From Acidimicrobiia bacterium (GTDB lineage Bacteria; Actinomycetota; Acidimicrobiia; Acidimicrobiales; Aldehydirespiratoraceae), in contig JAJEHD010000019.1 of assembly GCA_022819505.1 (NCBI GenBank), positions 372,001 to 436,000 on the forward strand: DNA of 64,000 nt. The letters are read 5' to 3'. Positions within the stretch are counted from its first letter, which is position 1, and each line of letters opens with the position of its first letter. This document shows positions 16,999-24,817 of this stretch, piece by piece. The notes beneath the pieces were generated by a model. It was not told where the DNA came from, made no database searches, and worked only from the letters and a program-made list of their open reading frames with translations. The position numbers and the translations under genes were made by a program.

Positions 16999-18000
16999 AT
17001 GGACGCGTCCGCGGCGGTGGCCAATGTGCTCGACCGGTGCCTGGGCGTCCGAGCAGGCGAGCGCGTGGTGCTGCTGATCGACACCGACAGCGACCGCCGG
17101 GTCGCGGACCTGCTGCGCTCCGGGATCGAGGCGCGGTCGGCAGTTGTCTCGACACTGGAGATGGCCCCATTGGACATCCCGGGAGCCGAAGTCGCCCCCG
17201 ATGTCGCCCGGACGATGGCACAGAGCGATGCGGTGATCGAGCTGACGTCCATCTTCATCGGCTCGAACGAGGCCCGCCGCGACGCCAACGCGTTGGGCGT
17301 CCGCTACCTGGCCATGCCGGGGATCACGTTGGACACGCTGCGGACGGACGGCCCCCTATCAGTCGATTTCGACGAACTCCGGGCGCGCGCCGAACAGATC
17401 GGCGAACTCTGGACTCAGGCGTCTGAGTTTCATCTCACCACTCCGGCCGGCACCGATCTCCGCGGCTCCGTTTCCGGACGGCCTGGCCGGGTGCTTCACG
17501 GAATCTGCAGGACGGCCGGGTCCTACATGGCGCCCCCCGATATCGAGGCGGGCACGGCTCCAGTGGAGGGCACCACCCACGGCGTGGCTGTCATCGATGC
17601 TGATCTGTTGTTCATGGGGGTGGGCCCGCTGCCCGACCCGGTGGTCCTCACCTTCGAAGAGGGGCGCCTCGTTGGCGCCGAGGGGCCCGAGAGCCGTCGC
17701 CTCACCGGCATGCTCGAGCGCTGCGGTGACGAGTTGATGGCCAACTTCGCCGAGGTCTCCCTCGGACTCAACCCCGCCGGCCATGTATGCGAGGTCGCGA
17801 TGGAGACCGAGTCCTCGCTGGGGACTGCCCACATCGCTCTCGGCAACTCGATCGCCTATGGAGGGACCGTCGCGGCGCGAGCGCATCTCGACTGTGTCAT
17901 GCGCGACGCGACGCTCACGCTCGACTCCGTACCGGTTCCTGCCACCCGCATCATGTGTCCGCCCGCGAGTCCAGGTGAGGTCGAGAAGCCGAGCAGATAG
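16999..18000 (+). CDS. M29-like metalloprotein (aminopeptidase T / NicX superfamily)
   Basis: 333 residues. The C-terminal half has the M29 metal-site pattern: Glu in NFAEVSLGLNP, Glu in METESSLGTAHIALG with its His, and His-x-Asp in AHLDCVMRD. The same fold includes M29 aminopeptidases and the ring-cleaving 2,5-dihydroxypyridine dioxygenase NicX, so peptidase or dioxygenase activity are both possible. TAGGAGG (16986-16992) lies 6 bases ahead of the ATG, one of the best ribosome sites in the window. First gene of the mutase operon; 16 bases separate it from the next gene. Confidence 0.75.
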   Translation: MDASAAVANVLDRCLGVRAGERVVLLIDTDSDRRVADLLRSGIEARSAVVSTLEMAPLDIPGAEVAPDVARTMAQSDAVIELTSIFIGSNEARRDANALGVRYLAMPGITLDTLRTDGPLSVDFDELRARAEQIGELWTQASEFHLTTPAGTDLRGSVSGRPGRVLHGICRTAGSYMAPPDIEAGTAPVEGTTHGVAVIDADLLFMGVGPLPDPVVLTFEEGRLVGAEGPESRRLTGMLERCGDELMANFAEVSLGLNPAGHVCEVAMETESSLGTAHIALGNSIAYGGTVAARAHLDCVMRDATLTLDSVPVPATRIMCPPASPGEVEKPSR

Positions 18001-18016
18001 GGAGCGACTCAGAAGA

Positions 18017-19210
18017 ATGGAGCCATCAGAGGTTGCGGCGCGTGTTCTTGCGGCCGTCGACACCCAACGAGCAATCGACCTGACGCAGCAAGTCTGTCGC
18101 ATCCCCAGCATCCTCGGTGCTGAAGGAGAGCTTGCCGACTTCCTGGCCAAGTCGATGCGCGAACGCGGCTTCTCCAACGTCGAGTTGCAGCCGGTGCTCC
18201 CCGACCGCCCCAACGCCATCGGCGAGGTCTCATTCGGTGACGGTCCCCGCGTCCTCATGACCGGCCACATGGACACCAAGCCGGTCTCGATCGGTTGGTC
18301 GGCAGCCGAACCCTTCTCCGGCGACCTCATCGACGGTCGTGTCTTCGGTCACGGCATCATGGACATGAAGGCCGCCCTCGCATGCCAGATCACCGCCATC
18401 GAGGCCGTCCGCGAGTGCGGCCTGCCGCTCAGGGGCACCCTCGCGATGGCGGCGGTCAGCGACCACATGGGGGACCAGACGGGGAGCATCCGGTACTTCG
18501 AACGCCATCACGCCGATCTGTGCGTGCTGGGCGAACTGTCCGACAACGAGATCTTCCTCGGCCACCGCGGCCGCTACTACTTCGACATCACCACACAGGG
18601 CCGGTCCGCGCACACGTGCCACAAGCACCACGCCATCAACGCCAACACCCTGGCGGCACTGGCCATTCTCGAGCTGGACGCCTCGAAGCTCGAGCCCGCA
18701 CTGAGCCCCGAGATCGCAGCACGCTTCGGGACCGAGACCATGATGGCCCCCGGCCGGGTCTATGGCGGACTCCCTCCGGGGGGCCCGTCGATGATTCCCG
18801 ACGAGTGCGTGATCCGGGTCGACTGCCGGCCCCAGCCCGGCGTATCGATCGAGACCGTCCGGGCCGAGATCGATCGCTGTCTCGACAATGCCAAGCGCCG
18901 CGACGGGCGCTTCAGCGCCGAGGTCGAGCTCATGGACGTGAAGGCACCGTATCTGGCCGATCCGGACTCCGACGTTGTGCAGACCATGGTCGAGGCCGTC
19001 CGCCAGGTCCGTGGCCGGGAACCCGAGCTGATGGCGGCCGACTGGCTCGGCGACACCGCAAGCTTCGGCGGGCACATCCCCACCGTCATCTTCGGCCCCG
19101 GCGGTGAGCCCGTGTACTGTGCCGATGAGAACCTCCCGGTAGCCGACATCAAGGAGGCAACGCAGGTGTATGCAGTCTTCGCGGCGTTGGCCCTGGCAGC
19201 ACACGAGTGA
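18017..19210 (+). CDS. M20-family protein with altered metal-site residues
   Basis: 397 residues with the ArgE/DapE fold. The first zinc motifs are kept (LMTGHMDTK and HGIMDMKAA). However, the DEE motif that carries the general base and a zinc ligand reads AAVSDHMGDQ, and the usual final His before the xDE motif is replaced in PVYCADENLP. A lid domain (GRSAHTCHKHHAINA) remains. It may be a binding protein, use a different metal, or catalyse another reaction. The ATG at 18017 is chosen; the open frame upstream is the shadow of the preceding gene. The stop overlaps the next gene (GTGA). Confidence 0.78.
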   Translation: MEPSEVAARVLAAVDTQRAIDLTQQVCRIPSILGAEGELADFLAKSMRERGFSNVELQPVLPDRPNAIGEVSFGDGPRVLMTGHMDTKPVSIGWSAAEPFSGDLIDGRVFGHGIMDMKAALACQITAIEAVRECGLPLRGTLAMAAVSDHMGDQTGSIRYFERHHADLCVLGELSDNEIFLGHRGRYYFDITTQGRSAHTCHKHHAINANTLAALAILELDASKLEPALSPEIAARFGTETMMAPGRVYGGLPPGGPSMIPDECVIRVDCRPQPGVSIETVRAEIDRCLDNAKRRDGRFSAEVELMDVKAPYLADPDSDVVQTMVEAVRQVRGREPELMAADWLGDTASFGGHIPTVIFGPGGEPVYCADENLPVADIKEATQVYAVFAALALAAHE

Positions 19211-19620
19211 CTACCCGCCGGCGACGTATCCTCATTGCGAAGCCAGGTCTCGACGGCCACGATCGCGGGGCGAAGGTCGTGTCGTTCGCTCTCCGCGACG
19301 CCGGCTGCGAAGTCATCTATCTCGGCCTTCGGTCCACCCCGACCGAGATGATGACGGTGGCAGTGGAGGAAGACGTCGACGTGATCGGGGCCTCGATCCT
19401 CTCCGGGGCGCACCTGCCGATCGCGGGCGATTTGATCGCGGAACGCTCCCGCCATTGCCTCGAGCACGTGCCCGTGGTCGTGGGCGGGATCGTGCCGCCC
19501 CGCGATGTGGCGCGCCTGCTCGAGATGGGCGTCGATGAAGTCTTTCCGGCCGGCACGGCCATCGCCGACGTAGTGAATCGCATCACCGCCCTGGCCGACA
19601 GCCGGCAGGAGCGGCCATGA
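19207..19620 (+). CDS. Cobalamin-binding small subunit of an acyl-CoA mutase
   Basis: 137 residues, a stand-alone B12-binding domain. It has the DxHxxG motif (LDGHDRGAK; the His coordinates cobalt from below) and the later SxL and GG segments (GASILSGAHL, VVVGGIVPP). It is the equivalent of the C-terminal domain of methylmalonyl-CoA mutase or of IcmB/HcmB. The GTG start overlaps the previous stop, and its TGA overlaps the ATG of the large subunit (ATGA), which fits 1:1 synthesis. Confidence 0.92.
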   Translation: MTTRRRRILIAKPGLDGHDRGAKVVSFALRDAGCEVIYLGLRSTPTEMMTVAVEEDVDVIGASILSGAHLPIAGDLIAERSRHCLEHVPVVVGGIVPPRDVARLLEMGVDEVFPAGTAIADVVNRITALADSRQERP

Positions 19621-21212
19621 GCGAGACCGCCCAGAACCCGACGACCGGTTCGGGGATACCCGTCGCCCGGCTCTACACGGCGGCCGATCTCGGCGATCCG
19701 GCAGCCCTCGATGAGCGGATCGGCGCTCCGGGACAGCCGCCCTTCACCCGCGGACCCTACGCCGAGATGTACCGCCAGCGCCTATGGACGATGCGCCAGT
19801 ACGCCGGATACGGGTCGGCCGAGGACACGAACCAGAGATTCCACTACCTCCTCGAGCAGGGCCAGACGGCACTCTCGGTGGCTTTCGACCTTCCCACCCA
19901 ACTGGGGCTCGACTCCTCCGCTCCCGCTGCGAAGGCAGAGGTCGGACGAGTCGGGGTTGCGATCGACACCGCCGATGACATGGCCGACCTGTTCGCGGGG
20001 CTCCCTCTCGACGACCTGTCGGTGAACTTCACCATCAACGCGACCGCGCCCATCATCTTGGCCTTCTATCTCGTCGCAGCCGAGCGCCAGGGCGCCGACC
20101 GGTCGCAGCTGGCCGGCACGCTGCAGAACGACATCCTCAAGGAGTTCGTGGCCCGCAAGACCTTCATCTTCCCGCCGGAACCGTCGATGCGGCTGGTGGG
20201 CGACGTCGTGGAGTTCTGCACCTCCGAAGCCCCGCGTTTCAACCCGATCTCGATCACGGGCTACCACGCCCGCGAAGCCGGGTGCGACACCGTCCAGGAG
20301 CTTGCCTTCACGATGAGCGACGCGATCGCGTACGCCGAGCTGCTGGTTGGTCGGGGGCTCTCGTTCGACGCGTTCGCGCCGCGATTCTCGTTCCACTTCG
20401 CGACGACCCTCGAAATGTTTGAAGAGGTTGCGAAGCTCCGGGTCGCTCGCCGTCTCTGGGCACAGATCGCCCGCGACCGGTTCGGCGCCACCAACCCTGA
20501 AGCGATGCGGCTCCGGTTCTTCTCGGGCTGCTCGGGGGCGACGCTCACCGCCCAGCAGCCACTGAACAACGTGGTGAGATCCACAATCCAGTGCCTCGGG
20601 GCGGTCCTCGGCGGGGCCCAGTCGATCCATGTGATGGGCTACGACGAGGCGATGGCCATCCCGACCGACGAAGCGGTCACCCTGGCGCTCCGGACCCAGC
20701 AGATCATCGCCCACGAGACCGGTGTAGCGGACACGGTGGACCCCTTGGCAGGGTCCTACTTCGTCGAGGCGCTGACCGATGAGCTCGAAGCCAGAGCCAC
20801 CGAGCTCATCGGCGTGATCGACGGGCTGGGAGGCGCTGTTGCGGCGATTGAGGCGGGCGTGCCCCAGCGCTGGATCGCAGAGAGCGCATACCGCTCCGAA
20901 ATGGCCGTCGCGAACCTGACCGCAGTGAAAGTCGGTGTCAACGCCCACGTCGAGGAGGAGGACGCGACGGAACTGCGGCTCTTCGAACTCGACGAGATGG
21001 GCCGTGACCGCCAGCTGGCCCGGCTGGACCGGCACCTCGAGGGCCGGGCCGACGTCTCGGACGCATTGGCCGCGTTGTCGGGTGCGGCCACGTCGGGCCA
21101 GAACGTGATGGAGCCTCTGATCGAAGCGGCCCGCCGCGGGGCCACTCTCGGCGAGCTGTCAGATGTCTTCCGGAAGGCGTTCGGGACGCATCGTGAGCCG
21201 TCGCTGTGGTAG
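19617..21212 (+). CDS. Acyl-CoA mutase large (catalytic) subunit, methylmalonyl-CoA-mutase family
   Basis: 531 residues, a TIM-barrel mutase lacking its own B12 domain. Compared from memory with P. shermanii methylmalonyl-CoA mutase, the residues equivalent to Tyr89 (RQYAGY), Gln197 and Arg207 (TLQNDILKEFVARK) and His244 (GYHAREAG) are all present. Isobutyryl-CoA mutase has Phe and Gln in place of Tyr89 and Arg207, so a carboxylated acyl-CoA is favoured here. The normally conserved SLHTN segment reads SIHVMGYDEA, which is atypical. No MeaB-type G-protein chaperone is encoded nearby. It carries out a radical carbon-skeleton rearrangement. Confidence 0.87.
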   Translation: MSETAQNPTTGSGIPVARLYTAADLGDPAALDERIGAPGQPPFTRGPYAEMYRQRLWTMRQYAGYGSAEDTNQRFHYLLEQGQTALSVAFDLPTQLGLDSSAPAAKAEVGRVGVAIDTADDMADLFAGLPLDDLSVNFTINATAPIILAFYLVAAERQGADRSQLAGTLQNDILKEFVARKTFIFPPEPSMRLVGDVVEFCTSEAPRFNPISITGYHAREAGCDTVQELAFTMSDAIAYAELLVGRGLSFDAFAPRFSFHFATTLEMFEEVAKLRVARRLWAQIARDRFGATNPEAMRLRFFSGCSGATLTAQQPLNNVVRSTIQCLGAVLGGAQSIHVMGYDEAMAIPTDEAVTLALRTQQIIAHETGVADTVDPLAGSYFVEALTDELEARATELIGVIDGLGGAVAAIEAGVPQRWIAESAYRSEMAVANLTAVKVGVNAHVEEEDATELRLFELDEMGRDRQLARLDRHLEGRADVSDALAALSGAATSGQNVMEPLIEAARRGATLGELSDVFRKAFGTHREPSLW

Positions 21213-22387
21213 CTGGACCGCTTGCAGGCACCACGGTCGTGGACCTGACCCGGTACGTGGCGGGGTCCTACATGACGATGGTCCTCGCCGGCCTGGGCGC
21301 CCGAGTCCTCAAGATCGAGCCGCCCCCCGGCGGCGACCCGTACCGGGGCCAGGGGCTGGACGACACTGGCGACGGATCCACCCTGTTCGCATCACTCAAC
21401 CGCGGCAAGGAGAGCGTCCTGTTGGACCTCCGCCGGCCGGACGGTGCCCAGGCCCTGGAGCACTTGCTCGCAGGCTCCGACTTCCTGGTCCACAACGCCC
21501 GGCCAGGATCCATGGCTCGCTACGGCCTCGACTACGACTCGGTGCATCAGCGGCATCCATGGCTGATCCACGCTTCGATCTCAGCGTTCGGCGACCTCGG
21601 GCCCGACGCGACCCGGGGTGGTTTCGACCTCATCGTCCAAGCCGAGAGCGGCCTCATGTCGGTCACCGGCTCCGCGGAGTCGGGCAGTGTGAAGGTCGGA
21701 GCCCCGATGCTGGACATCGGCGCCGGGCTCGTGGCGGTCACCGCCCTCCTCGCGGCTCATCTGGCGCGGCAGGAGACCGGGGTCGGCAGCCGGGTCTGCT
21801 CGTCTCTGCTGGAATTCGCCATGGCGTCGTTCACGACCATCGCCAGCGACGCCGTGAGTGCCGGGAGCAGCCCGTCGCTGCTCGGCAGCCACTCCCCCAC
21901 GTTCGCACCCTACGGAGCATTCACCGCCCGCGACGGGGACATCGTCCTCGCCGGAGCAGGCAACGAACGACTCTGGGAGACCTTGTGCGACGTCCTCGGC
22001 CGTCCCGATCTGCTCTCAGATCCCCGGTTCGTCGACAATGCGGCCCGCGTTTCGCACCGAGACGAGCTGACCGCCACGATCAACGCCGTCCTCGCCTCCG
22101 ACGACGCCGCCGCCTGGCTCGATCGCTTCGATGCAGCCGGGATCCCAGCCGGTCAGGTCCGCTCACTACTCCGAGCCCTCGGGTCCCCCCAGGTCGAGGC
22201 ACTCGACATCTTGCGGAGGCCGAGAGATGGCGGCGATAGCGTCGTCGGAGCTATGGACCCGCCGTTCCGTATCGACGGGGAGCGACCGCGCCTCGACGGA
22301 CCCCCCGAGCTCGGCGCGCAAACCCGCGGGGTGCTCGAAGAGTTCGGCGTGCCATCCGACCTTGTGGATCGGCTGACGCCCCCATGA
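21206..22387 (+). CDS. CaiB/BaiF-type (class III) CoA-transferase
   Basis: 393 residues. Family features are VVDLTRYVAGSYMTMVLAGLGA at the N-terminus, GLDYDSV, and GFDLIVQAESGLMSVTG with the Asp that forms the covalent intermediate. It moves CoA between carboxylic acids and would activate the substrate for the mutase encoded just upstream. The GTG start at 21206 lies 7 bases inside the mutase gene. The stop overlaps the next ATG (ATGA). Confidence 0.9.
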   Translation: MVAGPLAGTTVVDLTRYVAGSYMTMVLAGLGARVLKIEPPPGGDPYRGQGLDDTGDGSTLFASLNRGKESVLLDLRRPDGAQALEHLLAGSDFLVHNARPGSMARYGLDYDSVHQRHPWLIHASISAFGDLGPDATRGGFDLIVQAESGLMSVTGSAESGSVKVGAPMLDIGAGLVAVTALLAAHLARQETGVGSRVCSSLLEFAMASFTTIASDAVSAGSSPSLLGSHSPTFAPYGAFTARDGDIVLAGAGNERLWETLCDVLGRPDLLSDPRFVDNAARVSHRDELTATINAVLASDDAAAWLDRFDAAGIPAGQVRSLLRALGSPQVEALDILRRPRDGGDSVVGAMDPPFRIDGERPRLDGPPELGAQTRGVLEEFGVPSDLVDRLTPP

Positions 22388-23373
22388 CGAGCATCCGGCG
22401 AGGAGTGGTCCTACAGGGTGTCGACACGGTCGATGAGTTTCTCGCCATGGCGAGACACATCGAAGCAGTCGGATTCGACAACCTGTGGCTGACCGAGTCG
22501 TCGCTGCACGCCCGCGACCCGTACCAACTCCTTGCCCTCGCGGCGAGGGCCACCACCCAGCTAAGACTGGGGACTGCGGTCACCAACCCCGTGACCCGCC
22601 ATCCCGCGCTGACCGCGGTGGCGGCGGCAACGCTCGCCGAGATCGCAGGCGACCGCGCCATCCTGGGCATCGGAGCGGGGGATCGACCCCTGATGGCGTT
22701 GGGGGCGAAGCCCGCCCGGCTTGCGGAATTGAAGGCGGCCATTGCCGCGATCCGCGCGCTGTTGGCCGGAGAACCCGTCACTTCCGACGGGCCCGGGTTT
22801 CAGCTGGTCGATGCTCATCTTCGGTTTGACGCCAGAGCCGATCTGCCCGTGTTCGTCTCAGCCAGCGGGCCCCGCACCCTCGAACTTGCCGGTGCGGTGG
22901 CCGACGGGGTGATCCTGCTGTGCGGCCTCGACCCCGTCGTGGTCCAGTGGGCGCTCGACCGCGTCGACGAGGGCGCGAGAGGCGCAGGGAGACCTCGTCC
23001 GCACATCGCGATCTTCGTCTACGGCGTGATCGACGAGGACGAACCGGCCGCCATCGCCGGAGCACGCTCGATTGCCGCCTGGTTTCCGCAGACCGCGCCG
23101 ATCTACTGTGATCTCGTCGGGCTCGATCCTGAGATCACGAGAGCAGTCCGTGAGTCATACAGCGGGGGCGAGTTCCAAGAGGCCTCAGAGGCCGCCTTAT
23201 TGTTGCCGACGAGCTTCGTTCAGAGAATGGCAGTGGCCGGCAATCGAGATCGGGTGACGGCCCAACTCGCTGCACTGCGGCAAGTGGGCGTGGACTCCAT
23301 CAACATCTTGCCCTTGGGGGACGACCGGATGGCCACGATCAACGCCTTCGACGAGTGCTGGCGGCGCCTGTAG
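22384..23373 (+). CDS. LLM-class (probably F420-dependent) oxidoreductase
   Basis: 329 residues with a luciferase-like TIM barrel: MARHIEAVGFDNLWLTESSLHARD near the N-terminus, LRLGTAVTNPVTRHP, the cofactor-loop region ILGIGAGDRPLM, and VFVSASGPRTLELAGAVADGVIL. It resembles the methylenetetrahydromethanopterin-reductase-like proteins common in actinobacteria, which use F420H2 or FMN. Last gene of the mutase operon, coupled to the CoA-transferase by ATGA. Its step may be oxidation or reduction of the acyl intermediate. Confidence 0.87.
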   Translation: MTSIRRGVVLQGVDTVDEFLAMARHIEAVGFDNLWLTESSLHARDPYQLLALAARATTQLRLGTAVTNPVTRHPALTAVAAATLAEIAGDRAILGIGAGDRPLMALGAKPARLAELKAAIAAIRALLAGEPVTSDGPGFQLVDAHLRFDARADLPVFVSASGPRTLELAGAVADGVILLCGLDPVVVQWALDRVDEGARGAGRPRPHIAIFVYGVIDEDEPAAIAGARSIAAWFPQTAPIYCDLVGLDPEITRAVRESYSGGEFQEASEAALLLPTSFVQRMAVAGNRDRVTAQLAALRQVGVDSINILPLGDDRMATINAFDECWRRL

Positions 23374-23412
23374 AAAATCGACGACAGGCTCGCGCGGACC
23401 GCCGTCTGCGGT

Positions 23413-23457
23413 GGCGGTGGTGCGCACCTCCTCCCCCCGGTAGTGCGCACCACCGCC
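23413..23457. terminator. 15-bp perfect inverted repeat between convergent genes
   Basis: GGCGGTGGTGCGCAC (23413-23427) pairs perfectly with GTGCGCACCACCGCC (23443-23457) around a 15-base loop. It lies 40 bases after the stop of the mutase operon and 140 bases before the end of the opposing gene, so it can act on both transcripts. There is no U-run, which is common for high-GC terminators. The rest of the 223-base gap shows nothing notable. Confidence 0.6.
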
Positions 23458-23596
23458 CCGCTAGGTGACCGAATGCCCACGCGGCCTCGGTCATGGAAAG
23501 ACGCCTCCACCATGTTCGCGCACTATCGGCGCGCACACAACCCGAGTGATGTTGACCATAGATTCGCACACACCTAGAAGGGTGCGGGCCTGCCGC

Positions 23597-24817
23597 TCAG
23601 GCCGAGGCCAGACCCTCGATCGGCACCAAGCGGCTCGACACCGCGGGGGTGGTGGCAGGCTGAACGAAGCGCAGGCCCATCACGCCGTGGTCCCGGTCGC
23701 CGGGATCGATCCAGTTGGCGACGCCGGGGTCGGTCTCGGCCACCACTATGCGCACCCGCCCTCCGGAGGTGCGTTCCGCGTTCTCGCTGTCCACGTAGCC
23801 CCGGCCCCGGAAGTAGTCGGCGAGGTTCTCCATCCAGTGGTTGCAGAGCTGGAAGTTCCAGTGCTGGCAGCGGGGCTCGGCGAACTCCACCACCAGCGCG
23901 GTGCCGGGCTGCAGCCGCCAGTAGCCGAACTCGAAGTGGCGGTCGTCGGGCGAGCCACCGATGCGCCCGTACCACTCCTTGGTGTACTCGAGCCGGTTCT
24001 CGCGGGTGAGCAGGTCACGGGTCCATCCCCCGTAGTCGCTGAGCAGCCCGAGGACCAGCTGCCCCGCGACGGCCAGCCGGACCGCCATGTCGTCTGGTTC
24101 GGGCGTGGCCGATCGGGGGTGCTCGTCGAGGCAGCCGATCTCGAGACGGGGCGGCGACTGGGAGCCGCGGTCCTCGTAGACCACCCGACCCATGAGTTCC
24201 CGGGTCTGTGCGGTCATCGGGAACCACACCTCGTCGGGGCCGGGGTCGTCCACCGACATGACGAAGTCGACCGTGCCGTCGGCGGCGGCCAGCTCCGACA
24301 GGACGAAGCTGTGGGGGGTCAGCGCCATGTTCGGGTTGAAGCCGGGCAGATGGTCCTCGGCCCCGATCCCCACATCGAACGCGCCGACGTCATCGGGGAT
24401 GGGCGGGCTCCACGCCGACAGGTGGGTGTAGGCGCTGCCGAGCGTGCCCGTCACCCGGTACCGGTAGCGGGAGTCGACCGGCTGGACGATGTGATCCTGG
24501 TTGGGTGACTGCACTCCCTGCCCGCCCCGCAGCGGAGGCGGGATCAGCCTGATGGGCCGGGGCCGGGGACCGGGTGTGCGGCGTTCGACCGCCCGGGCCG
24601 ACGCCATCATGATCATGCGGGTGAGGTAACGGAAGCCCTCCACCCGGTCCTGGGGGTCGCCGTCGGGGGTCTCGCGCAGAACGATGCGACCCGCGGCCTT
24701 CAGCGCGTCGCAGAAGTCGTCCCAGGACCGCCCGTCCAGCAGCCGCTCCCGCCGCAGGTCGGCCACCCGGTCTCCCGTGCCTGCTCCCGCAATCGCATCG
24801 GGCTGTGCATCACTCAC
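23597..24817 (-). CDS. DUF1214-type domain protein
   Basis: 406 residues. The C-terminal third has the DUF1214-type pattern HWNFQLCNHWMENLADY followed by GRVRIVVAETDPGVANWIDPG and MGLRFVQP. No catalytic function is established for the family, which often accompanies DUF1254 proteins. The middle (about residues 120-330) is rich in beta strands and has no recognised motif. No signal peptide is seen. The GTG at 24817 lies 8 bases inside the upstream peptidase gene, so the two are co-transcribed. Confidence 0.72.
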   Translation of the reverse strand: MSDAQPDAIAGAGTGDRVADLRRERLLDGRSWDDFCDALKAAGRIVLRETPDGDPQDRVEGFRYLTRMIMMASARAVERRTPGPRPRPIRLIPPPLRGGQGVQSPNQDHIVQPVDSRYRYRVTGTLGSAYTHLSAWSPPIPDDVGAFDVGIGAEDHLPGFNPNMALTPHSFVLSELAAADGTVDFVMSVDDPGPDEVWFPMTAQTRELMGRVVYEDRGSQSPPRLEIGCLDEHPRSATPEPDDMAVRLAVAGQLVLGLLSDYGGWTRDLLTRENRLEYTKEWYGRIGGSPDDRHFEFGYWRLQPGTALVVEFAEPRCQHWNFQLCNHWMENLADYFRGRGYVDSENAERTSGGRVRIVVAETDPGVANWIDPGDRDHGVMGLRFVQPATTPAVSSRLVPIEGLASA

